Source: Muricea muricata (Eukaryota > Cnidaria > Anthozoa > Malacalcyonacea > Plexauridae). Taken from it: DNA of 64,000 nt. Position 1 is the first letter of the stretch. Each line of letters begins with the position of its first letter. The translations under genes and the position numbers were made by a program. The notes under the pieces were generated by a model. That model was not told the DNA's origin and ran no database searches. It saw nothing but the letters and a program-made list of their open reading frames with translations. Below, piece by piece: positions 23,219-34,447 of the stretch. Where the stretch lies: the NCBI GenBank assembly GCA_963855995.1, contig OY979721.1, positions 14,611,893 through 14,675,892 of the forward strand. The letters run 5' to 3'.

Positions 23219-24035
23219 CCAGATGCCCGGTCACCAGTGCCAGATGACCAGATGTCAGGCGACTAGTGCCAGATGTCAGGGGACCAGTGCCAGATGTCAG
23301 ATGACCAGTTCCAGATGACCAGATGTCAGATGACCAGTTCCAGATTCCAGACGACCAGTGTCAGCTGTCAGACGACCAGTGCCAGATGACCAGATACCAG
23401 ACGACCAGGGCAGATGACCAGATGTCAGACGACCAGTGCCAGATGACCAGATGTCAGATGACCAGTTCCAGATTCCAGACGACCAGTGCCAGCTGTCAGA
23501 CGACCAGTGCCAGATGACCAGACGACCAGTGCCAGATGACCAGATACCAGACGACTAGGGCAGATGACCAGATGTCAGACGACCAGGGCAGATGACCAGA
23601 TGTCAGATGACCAGTGCCAGATGACCAGATGCCAGACGACCAGGGCAGATGACCAGATGTCAGACGACCAGTGCCAGATGACCAGACGACCAGTGCCAGA
23701 TGCCAAATGACCAGATGTCAGACGACCAGTGCCAGACCGATGCCAGACGACCAGTGACAGCTGTCAGACGACCAGTGCCAGACCGATGCCAGACGACCAG
23801 TGACAGCTGTCAGACGACCAGTGCCAGATGACCAGATGCCAGACGACCAGTGCCAGATGACCAGATGTAAGACGACCAGTGCCAGATGACCAGATTCCAG
23901 ACAGCAAGTACCAGATGTCAGACGACCAGGGAAGATAACCAGATGTCAGACGACCAGTACCAGACGACTAGATGCCAGACGTACAGTACCAGATGACCAA
24001 ATGCCAGATAAGCAGTGCCAGATGACCAGATGCCT
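23219..24035. repeat. CCAGATGA minisatellite, about 0.8 kb
   Basis: Dense variants of ccagatgacca, ccagtgccagatgacc and gatgtcagacgacc. A higher-order unit is visible (ccagtgccagatgaccagat then gtcagacga). Units are short and imperfect. A Gln/Asp/Ser/Cys-rich plus frame crosses part of it but is probably a by-product. Confidence 0.95.
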
Positions 24036-24059
24036 GACGAATGACAACAAGGTGACACA

Positions 24060-26500
24060 AATGGTAAAAGGTAATTAGTATAGAATCCTGGTGGTCAGAA
24101 TTAAAGTTGAATAACTAAGCTGAATTTAGGTGGATTTTGTCTGGAAAATGGTTAGATTAAGTTAGTCATTAATGTCTTTCGTCGAGAGCAACCGGTTAAA
24201 GAATCGGATATAAGTCTATGATATTTATTAACTTTCCGACAAAGGGCCTTGAAGAGCTTTCGCTTAAAGCGCTCGAAACGGAGTTGTATAAAGGTTTATG
24301 TTATGGAGGTTGCATAATATTCGATTATAAAACTAATATATGCTGCTCATTAGATATTAGTTCAGACAATTGGCAAAATTTAGGGGTTGTGCTTGAAGCA
24401 ACTGGAGGAAAGAGAGTTTTTCTCTATTTCCTAAGGTTCTCTTCCAGGCAACCGTGCTCAACCACCAGGATTTGCCTGCTTTAACATAGGTTATTATAAT
24501 TATAGTGCATGATTTACCACAGTATGTACATGTGTTGAAGTCATTCAGTAACATTACTCAGGAATGTCTCGAGTGATATAAGATGGAAGTAATTCAGGCT
24601 TGGTAAAAATTAAATAAGAAATGTGAGAAATACATGCATAGTTATACTCCTCATCAAATTAGGTCATTACACACTAGGACGTAATGTTAATTAATAACCT
24701 TCATACACATAGCTACTCCTCAAATGCACGACATACGTACATTCTTGCATAAATCATGTTAAAAACAGTCACATAAATATGCATTGCTACTCTTAAAATG
24801 CACGTATCAAGAACATATAGTGATGATGTAAAATGAAATAACAAAATGAAAATGCACGCGCAGAAACCAAGCCTGGTAGAAAAGAAAGAACTATTGAAAT
24901 GATATAGAGGAGTGAATGGCAAACATGGCGGATTTTGATGAATAAAAAAGTAAAACAGCAATGACTGCGCGGCATCCATGAACTTCTATATATTAACATT
25001 TCAATAACGACAGAGGTCGCTTATATTGAATTTGATATATGCTGATATTCTGTCGTAGGTTTTTATATTTGGCATTATAAACCCTTCAAACAAGTTTAAG
25101 CTATCATTTTGATTTTGTGCTCTCCTTGCTTGTATGAATTTGATTATAACTGAAAAAATTGCATTACTAAAATGAACATGACATTATAATCTGATTAAAA
25201 AATCAACGCCATCACTGGCAAAAAAATAGTAGGATTAAACTTATGAAGGGTTTATAAAGTTTGTTGGAGATAAGGTCATAGACTGGCTGTTGGTATATAA
25301 TTTTAGAAAACGTTAACGAAATACCTCTTATATTTCAATCCAGTTGATTCATTTTGTATTCTTTTTGAGAAAATTCGAATCAAACTTGACAAATTCAGAA
25401 ACAACAAAACCCAACAAGAAAGATACCTAACCTTATTTTGTTACAAAAAGAGTCAGAAATGCATGATATCATTTTACTTTGGCAAGCAATGTCTCATATG
25501 ATATGACCTCATTAGACAAATCTCCTCAAACCGAAAAATTCCTTGAGCGTGACTACGTTACTGACTGACTTACATGTCCATACGTTAATGACTGATGAAC
25601 AATTTAAATCATTACTTGCGTTCGGTCTGTATATCTAATGACTTTCAGGATTGCTGACAACAGGGAAAAAGGGAATTGAAATTAAGATGAACAACAAGGG
25701 TCTGAAAGGGTAGAATGGGCATAAAACAAGGTGCATGAAAAAAGGTGTACATCAATAGTTTAATAATGAATGGAGGAGCTTCTGATTGAGAAAAATGGAA
25801 CTACCTGAAAATGAATGTAAAAGCTTCTGAGAAAAGGTCCTTTGTCGGGAAGTTACAGGTAGTTGTATGTTTCTCAATCAAGTATAGCTTTCTTTTTATT
25901 GCGGCTAATTACACCTTTCAGAAGAATCTTGGTGGTGAGGGTTAAAGCTGAGTAATGTCAACACGACTTAAGGAGTTCAATTTTTACCAACAAATTTTCA
26001 TTAGAATTACAAAGAGCATACCATTTCGTTGATGAACAATTTTGAAAGAACAAATTACGTTACTTAGCTTTAATCTTAAGCTTATTTTGATTTTTGAACA
26101 AAAATGCATGTTAGCAGTGCATGAATTAGGAGTGCATGTTATAATGTAAGCGGTACAAATGGTACCTAGGTTAAGTTTCAGGTACGCGAGTGTTGGACAC
26201 AGAAGGATTGGTGGACGTCTTTTTTGGTAACGTATATGGGCCCGGGTGGGGGCCCCAACCCTTAAGTCCCAATTCGGTCGGGTACTAACATTGCCTTTCA
26301 GGTTTCGACAACGACAGTTCATCGTCAGGTGATCAGAATCGAAAAATACTAAGAGATCAGTTAGGATTTTTATAACTATAAAATGCATGACTTAAAAAAC
26401 TATGTATGGTCGGTTTCTATTTAGTCGAAACTTTCGTGTTCACGGCGACCGTTAGAACTAAATCGAAACCAGGCTACATTGCACACACCACCAAGATTAG
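24060..26500. other. Intergenic, no gene recognised
   Basis: AT-rich. Open frames near 24218, 24713 and 25984 show no family signature or splice pattern. At about 26285-26345 the minus strand reads cctgacgatgaactgtcgtt, then gtcgaaacctg, another hairpin-plus-cgaaac motif. Confidence 0.45.
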
Positions 26501-26502
26501 TG

Positions 26503-26740
26503 AGCTCCATATATATCTGGAGTAGGAATTCTAGTCAGTCGGCCTTAAGAAAGGTAAAGTCAAAGATGGCGGAAATTAAAGGAGCTATAGGGCGCCAATC
26601 TCAGTCCTCTGCGCGGTTAACATAGCAACATATCTCTATTTTGATCGCGCAGAGGATTAAGATTGACGTCTTATAGCTCCTTTCTACCATCTTCGGCTTT
26701 TGCACTGGCTTGAGTTCTTATTCATGATATATATGGAGCT
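26503..26740. mobile_element. 238-bp foldback (MITE-like)
   Basis: Ends agctccatatatatc and gatatatatggagct are complementary. Further inner pairs include aaaggagctatag with ctatagctccttt-like text, and cctctgcgcg with cgcgcagagg. Confidence 0.8.
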
Positions 26741-29720
26741 TATGCTAACAAGTATATATGGTCAGCACTTGTTTCCATCTACCAAAGTCCAAACTGACCG
26801 TGTCGTCTATTTGGTAGATAAATAGCGTAAATAATTTTAATATGTAGACTATTTTAGTATTAGATAATTATCGATAATTTTTGCTTATTAATACGTAATT
26901 AGACAAATTAGATATTGCCGGAACACCTTTCGGGGAATATTATAATAATAAATGTAATATGTAGTGAGTGTGTATCTCTACAAGTGCTGACCATAGTATT
27001 ATAGAACGCGGATCAGATATACAGACCATCAGGCTATATGGAATTCTGGGATTAAACAAATATAGAGTAAAAACAAAATGGCGAATCCGGAAAAAGAAGA
27101 ATAAAATAGAATGTGCGTGTTCGTTTAAGACCAGTTTTCTAAGCCTGAATGTTTCTATGTTGAGTTAAATGTTAGCTCAACATAGAATTATTGAAAGTTA
27201 TATGTAAAAAATATAAAAAAGAAATAGAAAAAAAGAAATCCGTGATTCTTCACATATACTTTCAGTGAAAGAATTCGGCAAACATTAATCTTCGACTCAA
27301 TCCAAGTAAGGAGCACTTCTTGCGTCATTCTTAGGGTGTTGAGAAAAACAAAATTATTATTTATCCGGCGTATAAGCTACACCATACAGGCATACTGTCT
27401 TTGAAAAAAAATGGACGGAAAAAAAAATGACACAAATTTACTGACATCAACAACAAATAGCAACAGAAGAGAAGCCATATGACCCAACCCTGATCATCTA
27501 ACAAACCGATGCAAGACCTCCTCATACCAGGTACCCTGTAAATGGTCTATACGTATGTACTATTTCTGTATGTAATGTGTTGTTTTTTCATTGGCAAATT
27601 TATATAAATAAATAAATAGATAAATAATTGCATGTATCGAGGGTTTTTACCGTAATTAAGGCCTGACAATTTAAACAATACACAATGAGGCAAGTCGTCT
27701 AGCTAGTATATTGTTTGAATTGCATTCCGCATGACTGAAATGTACGTACAGTATATATAAATCAGGCCTTAGTTTAGGTTTCCCGCGTTAAAAAAAAAGG
27801 GTGGCCATGTTTGGGACCATGCATTTTAGTTCACAAATTACACGAATTCTCATTAGACAGCCCTAAGTATAAAAACTTTGCATCAGTGATGAATGGTGAT
27901 CAATGGTTCCAATTTCACCATCCACATCTACACATCAGGCTTAATTTATTGTTTAGCCTGCGTATCAAGCCATAATGATTATCATTTCTGTAAAAGTTCT
28001 TATGCTTGTGCAGTTGTGCAGCCATGAGCGTGTGACCAAATAGGTTTTAATGGTTACCTGGTTAGATTCCTGGTCCACCCGAAGACAAGAATATTATATT
28101 GACGTGGAGGTGATGGAGCATAAAATGTGTAATTATCACCTATCATTTATCAATGCTATATGTTATATAACAAGAAAATATCAATACATATAGTGCTGCT
28201 AACATTTCCTAAGTTTAATTTAATAACTTTTTTTTATAAATAGTTCAGCAACGTTTGTTCGATGATGATTTGACGGGTTTAGCCAGAATGATAAAGAAAC
28301 TTCTAGATCAACCCTTTCAAATTGTTCTTTGTTTGCTAAAAAATGTAGAAGAGTTAAAAGAGAAAAGTGCCGTTACACTTTGCATCATAGATTTTGCTAT
28401 ACAAGTATTAATAATTTAATATTATCGGGGTGTACTGTGATATGTTATGTCAAGAATATTGGAATAACTTTCTATTTCTATACGGCTTGTGCCTTGTTTG
28501 ATACTGATGTGAACATCTCATATAATCTCTGATGTGTCTCATTCTTCAATGTTCTTTACTATATCTAGGTAACGGATACGAGATATGTATTTGCGTCTTT
28601 GCTTTATATGCAAATCAGATTGTAGAGATTTGTGTTTACACATTGACTAGCTTGACATCTTTGCGCCACGATCAATTAAAGCATTACATCTGGATCACAT
28701 TTTTCAGTTACACAAGATATTTAAATGTAATTCATTGTCCTCATAGATTTCACTATGTATAGCAGGCAATAGTACAGGAATACAACGTAGACCGATAGAC
28801 TCTTACATATGCTAACGGACGCTAAATCACATGCAAAACGGTGTTTGAAACTGAATTAATGATGAGCTCTAACGGACTTACGATCTAACAAAACCTTCAA
28901 GACAACAATCTGTTTACTAGAAATTAAAATAATCGTCCACAAAAGTCAAAATGGAAACGCTATACTATCTCTACAATGTTTTTATATCCTCGTATATATT
29001 ACCTGAATATCTTTGTCGTATTATCACAGTACAGGGGGTTATTACGGATTCCTTGTGAAGCTTTGCTATAAAATCACTTGATATTTTCATAAACAGAAGA
29101 CTCAGATACAAATTAATATGGCAGTCTATGGCAGACTGCTTGACAGCAAGAGGTATTAGTATGCGACCTATTCCATATTTGGCAAGCTTGACAACATAAT
29201 CTGGCATATCGAAAAGTAATATTAGAGTATACTCATTTGAAATTATAAATATTTTAAGATCGCACTTGATATGAAAAAAGCACTATAAACTCCGGATATG
29301 TAATTAGTCCAGCATATGTTCTTTACTTGTCTGTTTTCGTGCGCATATAGCAGTAGCAGGGCAAGGTTTTAAAAAGACAAATGGGTACTTTTTTGGGTCT
29401 TCTTTGAGCTCTTGCTCTGCATTGTTATTAGCGGTTGAAATAAGAGGAAGCATGTGGCTTCTGAACTAACGTTGCCAGTATAGGTAGTGCTGTTAATACT
29501 ACACGAAATGTGATGGTAATCAACATTAACTTCCCGAGGAAGGCTCGTCGCTCAAAACGTCGATTTTCACTTGATCGTTTCAGGTAGTGTAAGAACTATA
29601 CTTTTCCCTTTCGTGGCTTTTGAACACAATTGTTTCACATCTTCGCTAACTACTTGGCAATTATTTCACAACTACAATAACGTCGCCATTCGAATGGATT
29701 AGAGAACAGTCTTAAAAGAC
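26740..29720. other. Intergenic, no gene recognised
   Basis: A short inverted pair (taaggcctga at 27658, tcaggcctta at 27762) suggests another small foldback. At about 29530-29565 the sequence cgaggaaggctcgtcgctca, then aaacgtcg, is one more hairpin motif. I see no convincing exon. Confidence 0.4.
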
Positions 29721-29724
29721 TGTA

Positions 29725-29818
29725 ATAGCGCATTATCTATTACCTTCTAGCGCACTCTTTTATTGTCACTCTTATTAAAATCGTGAAAAAGGCTACAAAG
29801 GCTCTGCGGAGGAGAGAG
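29725..29818 (-). repeat. Inverted partner of the repeat at 5.15 kb
   Basis: Reverse complement of 5154-5249 with a 4-bp deletion. The two sit just outside BTB unit 2 and about 0.4 kb before BTB unit 3. Confidence 0.75.
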
Positions 29819-30675
29819 TACTAACACTATGTTTTTACATTGCATCGTGTATTTCCATACGGAAACAAAGTTTGGAAATGAAAACAAGAGTACATATGAA
29901 AGAAATAACCCAAAGAACAAGTAAACTTTGGTTGTAGAATGAAAAGCACTTTATTTTTACAATTGCAATCGTTTGTTATGTATTGACTGTAGCCATTTAT
30001 CACAGCGTTTTTTATTTTTTTGGTCTATGGAATGGAAAGAGAGAATTGGGATGGCAAAGAAAGTGATGTGCTTTACTTCGTTTTACTATTTCCCATTTCA
30101 TCCGTTAATGTGTTTGTGTTTTTATGGACGCTTTCCTAATATCAAAAGACATTTGAGAATCTTTATTGTGATTGTTGAAAAATAAAAATCTATACGACAT
30201 ATTTTGAGATGTCGAAAATAGTCCACCATCCACTGTGATGCAAATTGTGTAAAATGTAAATATAAGGTCTTCACATATCACAGTTTATCAGCGATACTAC
30301 ACGGAGTTTTCTATGATGAAATGAAAGACAATCGAGCATCAGATATTATATATTCAGGGATATTTAGAAATATATAAACAATGAGACCACTAGTTTATTG
30401 ATCAATACATTTCTATGCGTTAACAACTGGAGGAAAAGCGATGCACAAAAATGATAGTTAGTATACAAAAATAGTTGCACAATCACATGATACGTTGTTT
30501 ATACAGTATTAAACGTCCCGAGTACGTGATATAATGTTTCTAACGGATATATAACTCAGACAACTATATAATGAGTTTGTTCAAACGGAAATTTTAAACA
30601 AACTTGAGAGGCATACATTTTGCTTCTTGATCTACCAATAACTATAGAAAAACTATAGAAAAAGTATTTCTTGAA

Positions 30676-31243
30676 TCAATATTGTACAACTTCCACAATG
30701 CGTATTTTGTCATTCGCCCCGAACATTTTCACATGAAGTCTCCAGGATTCGAAAATGGGTATTGCAATATGATATTGCTGACCAGTTGGCAAATGAAGTG
30801 ACAGCTTGCCACTATCGCAATCCAAGATTAGCTTAAACGTGTCACCTTGTTTCGAAAAATTTTTCCAGGACCCGCCATATTTAACAACGCTGTTCTTATA
30901 CATATTACCACTATCACCAAGTGACCATCCGTATGTGCCAGGCCAATCATATGAGATTCGACTCCCCGATACAACATCTGCTTTTAGTATACCAACCAAG
31001 ATAAAACGATTATTTTGAAAAGATTCTAGTTTCAATTTGAAACGTACAGTTCTATGTTGATAAACATTTTTCCCTAGGACATGGCTATATGCTCGAGTGG
31101 AATCATGAACTGCCACTCTTCCGTTTTCCTGAAGACTGACTATAGAGCCTGAAGACTGACTGACTATAGAATTCCAATGGAAACGCCTGCAAAATAGAGC
31201 AGAAGAAAACACACTCTGAGAACGGACATCTTGTTCCCTCGAG
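30676..31243 (-). pseudogene. BTB-SPRY copy 3, lacking coiled coil and BTB
   Basis: The copy starts with the usual signal-peptide codons at about 31230 (MSVLRVCFLL). It then jumps from the segment around SIG directly into the pre-SPRY linker, losing about 190 residues. In that frame it stops within a few codons of the junction. A different frame from a non-ATG codon stays open for 197 codons into an intact SPRY-like region (YDWPGTYGWSLG). It is most likely a deletion pseudogene, although a SPRY-only product is conceivable. Confidence 0.7.
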
Positions 31244-31313
31244 ACAGGTGCAGCCGTGGCGCTTGGCAAAAATTTTTTAAAATGTAACAGATATCACTTC
31301 ACGTTAACGATGA

Positions 31314-31322
31314 TATTTATAT
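31314..31322 (-). promoter_or_regulatory. TATA-like box upstream of BTB copy 3
   Basis: ATATAAATA on the minus strand, in the same upstream context as copies 2 and 4. Confidence 0.45.
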
Positions 31323-31906
31323 CGCAACACATAGTCTCATGTTTCACAGTAGTCATTGAGGCCTATAAAAAGTGAAGTAAAATGTTGGATGATAAAAAGT
31401 TATTACCTCATTAATTTCTATGTTCTATTGTATCTTGCTTTCTTAAACTTTAAATGTGTGTTTGTATGTGTATTTGTCACCTGCCTACAAAACCATAGAG
31501 TAAAAAACAGATGTTGGAGACAAACTTGAAACATGGTGATTTAATTCTTGTAATCAACGACCCACGATATTAGTTTTATAAGATGTTTATGCCGTACGTG
31601 TTCAAAATGAGCATTACTATTCATTACTTACGAACATCAAAACAAAGTTGTGAGAAGATCTTTACGATGTTGATATTTGATGTTAGTCAGATGACTGAAA
31701 ATATATGGCGCTGTTCCGTATTTCAGGCGGACCACGCTATTAGTTTTAAAAATATGATAACACGATAAGACGTCGTTTTTAACTTAATTGGAAGTGGAAA
31801 CGACAATTTTTAACCAAAAACAGCATAGGTAACAACAAGAGAATGTTTTAGTTAGAAAGTAAACGAACTTGGTTTCATAGCTGAAGGATTTTTCAAAGAA
31901 TACGTG

Positions 31907-32010
31907 AACGGCGGAAAAGAGGGATTAGGGAAGAGGGGAAAGGCGGAACGGCGGAAAAGAGGGATTAGGGAACAGCGTGGAACGGCGGAAAAGAGGGATT
32001 AGCGAAGAGG
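31907..32010. repeat. Tandem repeat, about 38-bp unit, three copies
   Basis: ggaacggcggaaaagaggga followed by ttagggaa-agg is repeated three times with variation. Confidence 0.85.
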
Positions 32011-32388
32011 GAAAATAAAAGATGACAATCAAGCATCACTGATATATTGTGATATATGGGAACCTGTAGATCTGATGCTTATAGTGATATTCAGAAATAT
32101 ATAAACAATAAGACCACTGATTTATCGATCAATCATTTCTATGCGTTAACAACGCGAAGAAAAGCGATGCACAGATATGATAGTTAGTATACAAAAATAG
32201 TTATGAAATGTTGTTTACAATTCAACGTCCCGAGTACGTCATTGATATAATGTTTCTATAACGGATATATAACTCAGACAACTATAATGAGTTTGTTCAA
32301 ATGGAAATTTTAGACTAACTTAAGAGCATATATTTTGCTTCTTGATCTATCAATAACTACAAAAAACTATAGAAAAGTATTTCTTGAA

Positions 32389-33432
32389 TTAATCTTGTAC
32401 AACTTCCACAATGCGTATTTTGTCGTTCGCCCCGTACAAATCCACAACAAGTCTCCAGGATTGGGAACTGGGTATTGCCATGTCATATTGCTGACCAGTT
32501 GGCAAATGAAGTGACAGCTTGCCACTATCGCAATCCAAAATTAAACTAACCGTGTCACCTTGTTTGGATAGTTTATTCCAAGACCCGCGACCTTGATTCA
32601 CGCCGTTCTTAAACATACTACCACTAGAACCAAGGACCCATCCGTATGTGCCAGTCCAACTATATGGATATACACTCCTCGGTACAACATCTGCTTTTAG
32701 AATACCGACAAACATCCAATAATTATTTTGAAAAGATTCCAACTTCAATTTGAAACGTACAGTTCCATGTTTATGAACATTTTCCTCGAGGACATAGCTA
32801 TGTCCTTTAGTTGAATCATGAACTGCGACTCTTCCGTTTTCCTGAAGACTGACTATAGAGCTGCGCATATGGAATCTCTCATTTTGTACAGGAACGATTT
32901 CATCGGCCAAGCCAAGATATTTGAGAAGGATATTGAAATTCTTTATTTCATCATTCGGCACTTTCCGAAATATGGGAAGCTTCTCAGGAGTTGAAATTTT
33001 CATTGCTCGCAGATAGTTTAAAATCCATCCAAAGTGTTCTGGATTAAAATCTAAAACGACGGCGCCATCTTGATCACGCTTTAGACCATGTTTCCAGTTT
33101 CTACTAAACATGGTGGCAAGAAGAGAACCGTTAACTTGTCGTAAGGTGAATCTTGTGGTTGTAAATTTTTGTCCTCCAACATTGAGTTGAACGATATCAT
33201 CATTGTTAACCTCTATCTCTTTCATTCTTTGTTTTTCTGCGTTGAAGGCTTTGACTTCCGCTTTCATTTCCTTTCGGTCCTCTTCGATAATTTTACTGAA
33301 TTCTCTTTTAAATCGGTTGACCAAAACATCAAATCTCGTTACCAAACCATCGTCGCCCGTTTTGTTACTGGGTGGTTTTCCAATGGAAATGCCTGCAAAA
33401 TAGAGCAGAAAACACACTCTGAGAACGGACAT
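32389..33432 (-). CDS. BTB/POZ (KCTD-type) plus SPRY-like protein with signal peptide, copy 4
   Basis: Intact single-exon gene of 347 residues. I choose the ATG at 33432 (MSVLRVCFLL) rather than the in-frame ATG at 33489, because a TATA-like box at 33506-33514 would place the mRNA start downstream of the earlier ATG, and all copies share the later one. Domain order is signal-like hydrophobic stretch 1-19, charged helix about 35-72, T1-type BTB about 76-175 (LNVGGQKF, MFSRNW, NYLR), then SPRY-like about 200-347 (GTYGW, LILDCDSGKLSLHLP). No transmembrane segment follows. It differs from copy 1 mainly in the SPRY part, where loop residues vary while the core is constant. Likely the best-preserved member; function unknown. 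Confidence 0.82.
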   Translation of the reverse strand: MSVLRVCFLLYFAGISIGKPPSNKTGDDGLVTRFDVLVNRFKREFSKIIEEDRKEMKAEVKAFNAEKQRMKEIEVNNDDIVQLNVGGQKFTTTRFTLRQVNGSLLATMFSRNWKHGLKRDQDGAVVLDFNPEHFGWILNYLRAMKISTPEKLPIFRKVPNDEIKNFNILLKYLGLADEIVPVQNERFHMRSSIVSLQENGRVAVHDSTKGHSYVLEENVHKHGTVRFKLKLESFQNNYWMFVGILKADVVPRSVYPYSWTGTYGWVLGSSGSMFKNGVNQGRGSWNKLSKQGDTVSLILDCDSGKLSLHLPTGQQYDMAIPSSQSWRLVVDLYGANDKIRIVEVVQD

Positions 33433-33505
33433 CTTGTTAACTTGAGACAGGAGCTGCTGTGCCGTAAATTTTAATGTAACTGATATCATTTTACGTTATC
33501 GCTGC

Positions 33506-33514
33506 TATTTATAT
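33506..33514 (-). promoter_or_regulatory. TATA box of BTB-SPRY copy 4
   Basis: ATATAAATA on the minus strand, about 75-80 bp upstream of the chosen ATG, within a block conserved in copies 2-4 and deleted in copy 1. Confidence 0.55.
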
Positions 33515-33870
33515 GGCTACACAAAGACTGATTTGTTTAAATGCAAACAGAGTTTTATGTTTCACAGTAGTCATTGGGCTATAAAAGGTCAAGTAAAATG
33601 TTGAATGATAAAAAGTTATTACCTCATTAACTTTTATGTTCTAACGTGCTTGCCTTCTTAAACTTTAAATGTGTGTTTGTATGTGTATTTGTCACCTGCC
33701 TACAAAACCATAGAGTAAAAAACAGATGTTGGAGACATACTTGAAAGACACGATGATTTAATTCTTGTAATCAATGCCCTCTTATCACCCCTGGAATTAC
33801 ACTCGTGATTGTGAGAACTTAATGTTATCCACATTCCATAAGACGGGAACTCATTGACAATCCTTGAGCG

Positions 33871-34373
33871 CAACCTCGTCCCCAGGGTCATCTTTGTGGG
33901 CGCGGTGAGGAAATAGATGACCCTGGTAAAGGCTGTCCTAATCTCCTTGTTCATTGGTTAACACATTCGACCAGTCAGGGTTTGCGACAATAAATGTGAT
34001 TGCTTTAACGAAATGACAGCATAATATTACTTCCTGTTTTCTGCACATTTATTAGGTTGGGGTTTTTTTATATACAACTTGCAGTTGGTTTGAGTTGTGG
34101 TTGGTATATCGGATATTCTAAAGTATTATTTATTATTGCATCATTAAAAAATATTCTTTTAAATATTGTTTTTATGTGAGCGTAAATTTCTGTATACATT
34201 GTGAAAATTTGCACGCCAATGCTCTGTGCCAGTGGTAACTTGAGTCAGCGCCACATTATTCACTGACGGCGCATGCTCGAAAATCTCCAAGAATCTTGGA
34301 GATTTTAACAGCCTTTACCAGGGTCATCTATTTCCTCACCGCGCCCACAAAGATGACCCTGGGGACAAGGTTG
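33871..34373. mobile_element. Foldback element with 65-bp TIRs (MULE-like)
   Basis: 503 bp. It starts caacctcgtccccagggtca and ends with the complement tgaccctggggacaaggttg; the arms are about 65 bp and include the complement pair gtgggcgcggtgagg and cctcaccgcgccca. Flanks tccttgagcg (33861-33870) and tccttgactg (34374-34383) look like a 9-10-bp target duplication, as for Mutator-like elements. The copy at 4.7 kb shows the uninterrupted sequence. No transposase. Confidence 0.85.
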
Positions 34374-34447
34374 TCCTTGACTGCTTTCTGTATACAGTAC
34401 ATGGAGGTTGTACATGGAAAGTTCTTATTACTTTCCCGGAAACTTAC

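Noticed and set aside
23323-23517. Asp/Gln/Cys/Ser-rich repetitive ORF
   Set aside because: By-product of the CCAGATGA minisatellite; no start context, no domain, frame not kept through the array.
23219-24035. CRISPR array
   Set aside because: Units are adjacent and variable with no unique spacers, and the genome is animal.
24218-24484. 88-residue plus-strand ORF
   Set aside because: Open frame only; no splice partners and no recognisable domain.
25984-26388. 134-residue minus-strand ORF
   Set aside because: No family signature, unusual composition and overlap with a hairpin motif; likely chance.
33432-33489. Earlier ATG (MISVTLKF) for BTB copy 4
   Set aside because: Only about 20 bp from the TATA-like box and absent from other copies; the later ATG precedes a proper signal-peptide-like stretch.
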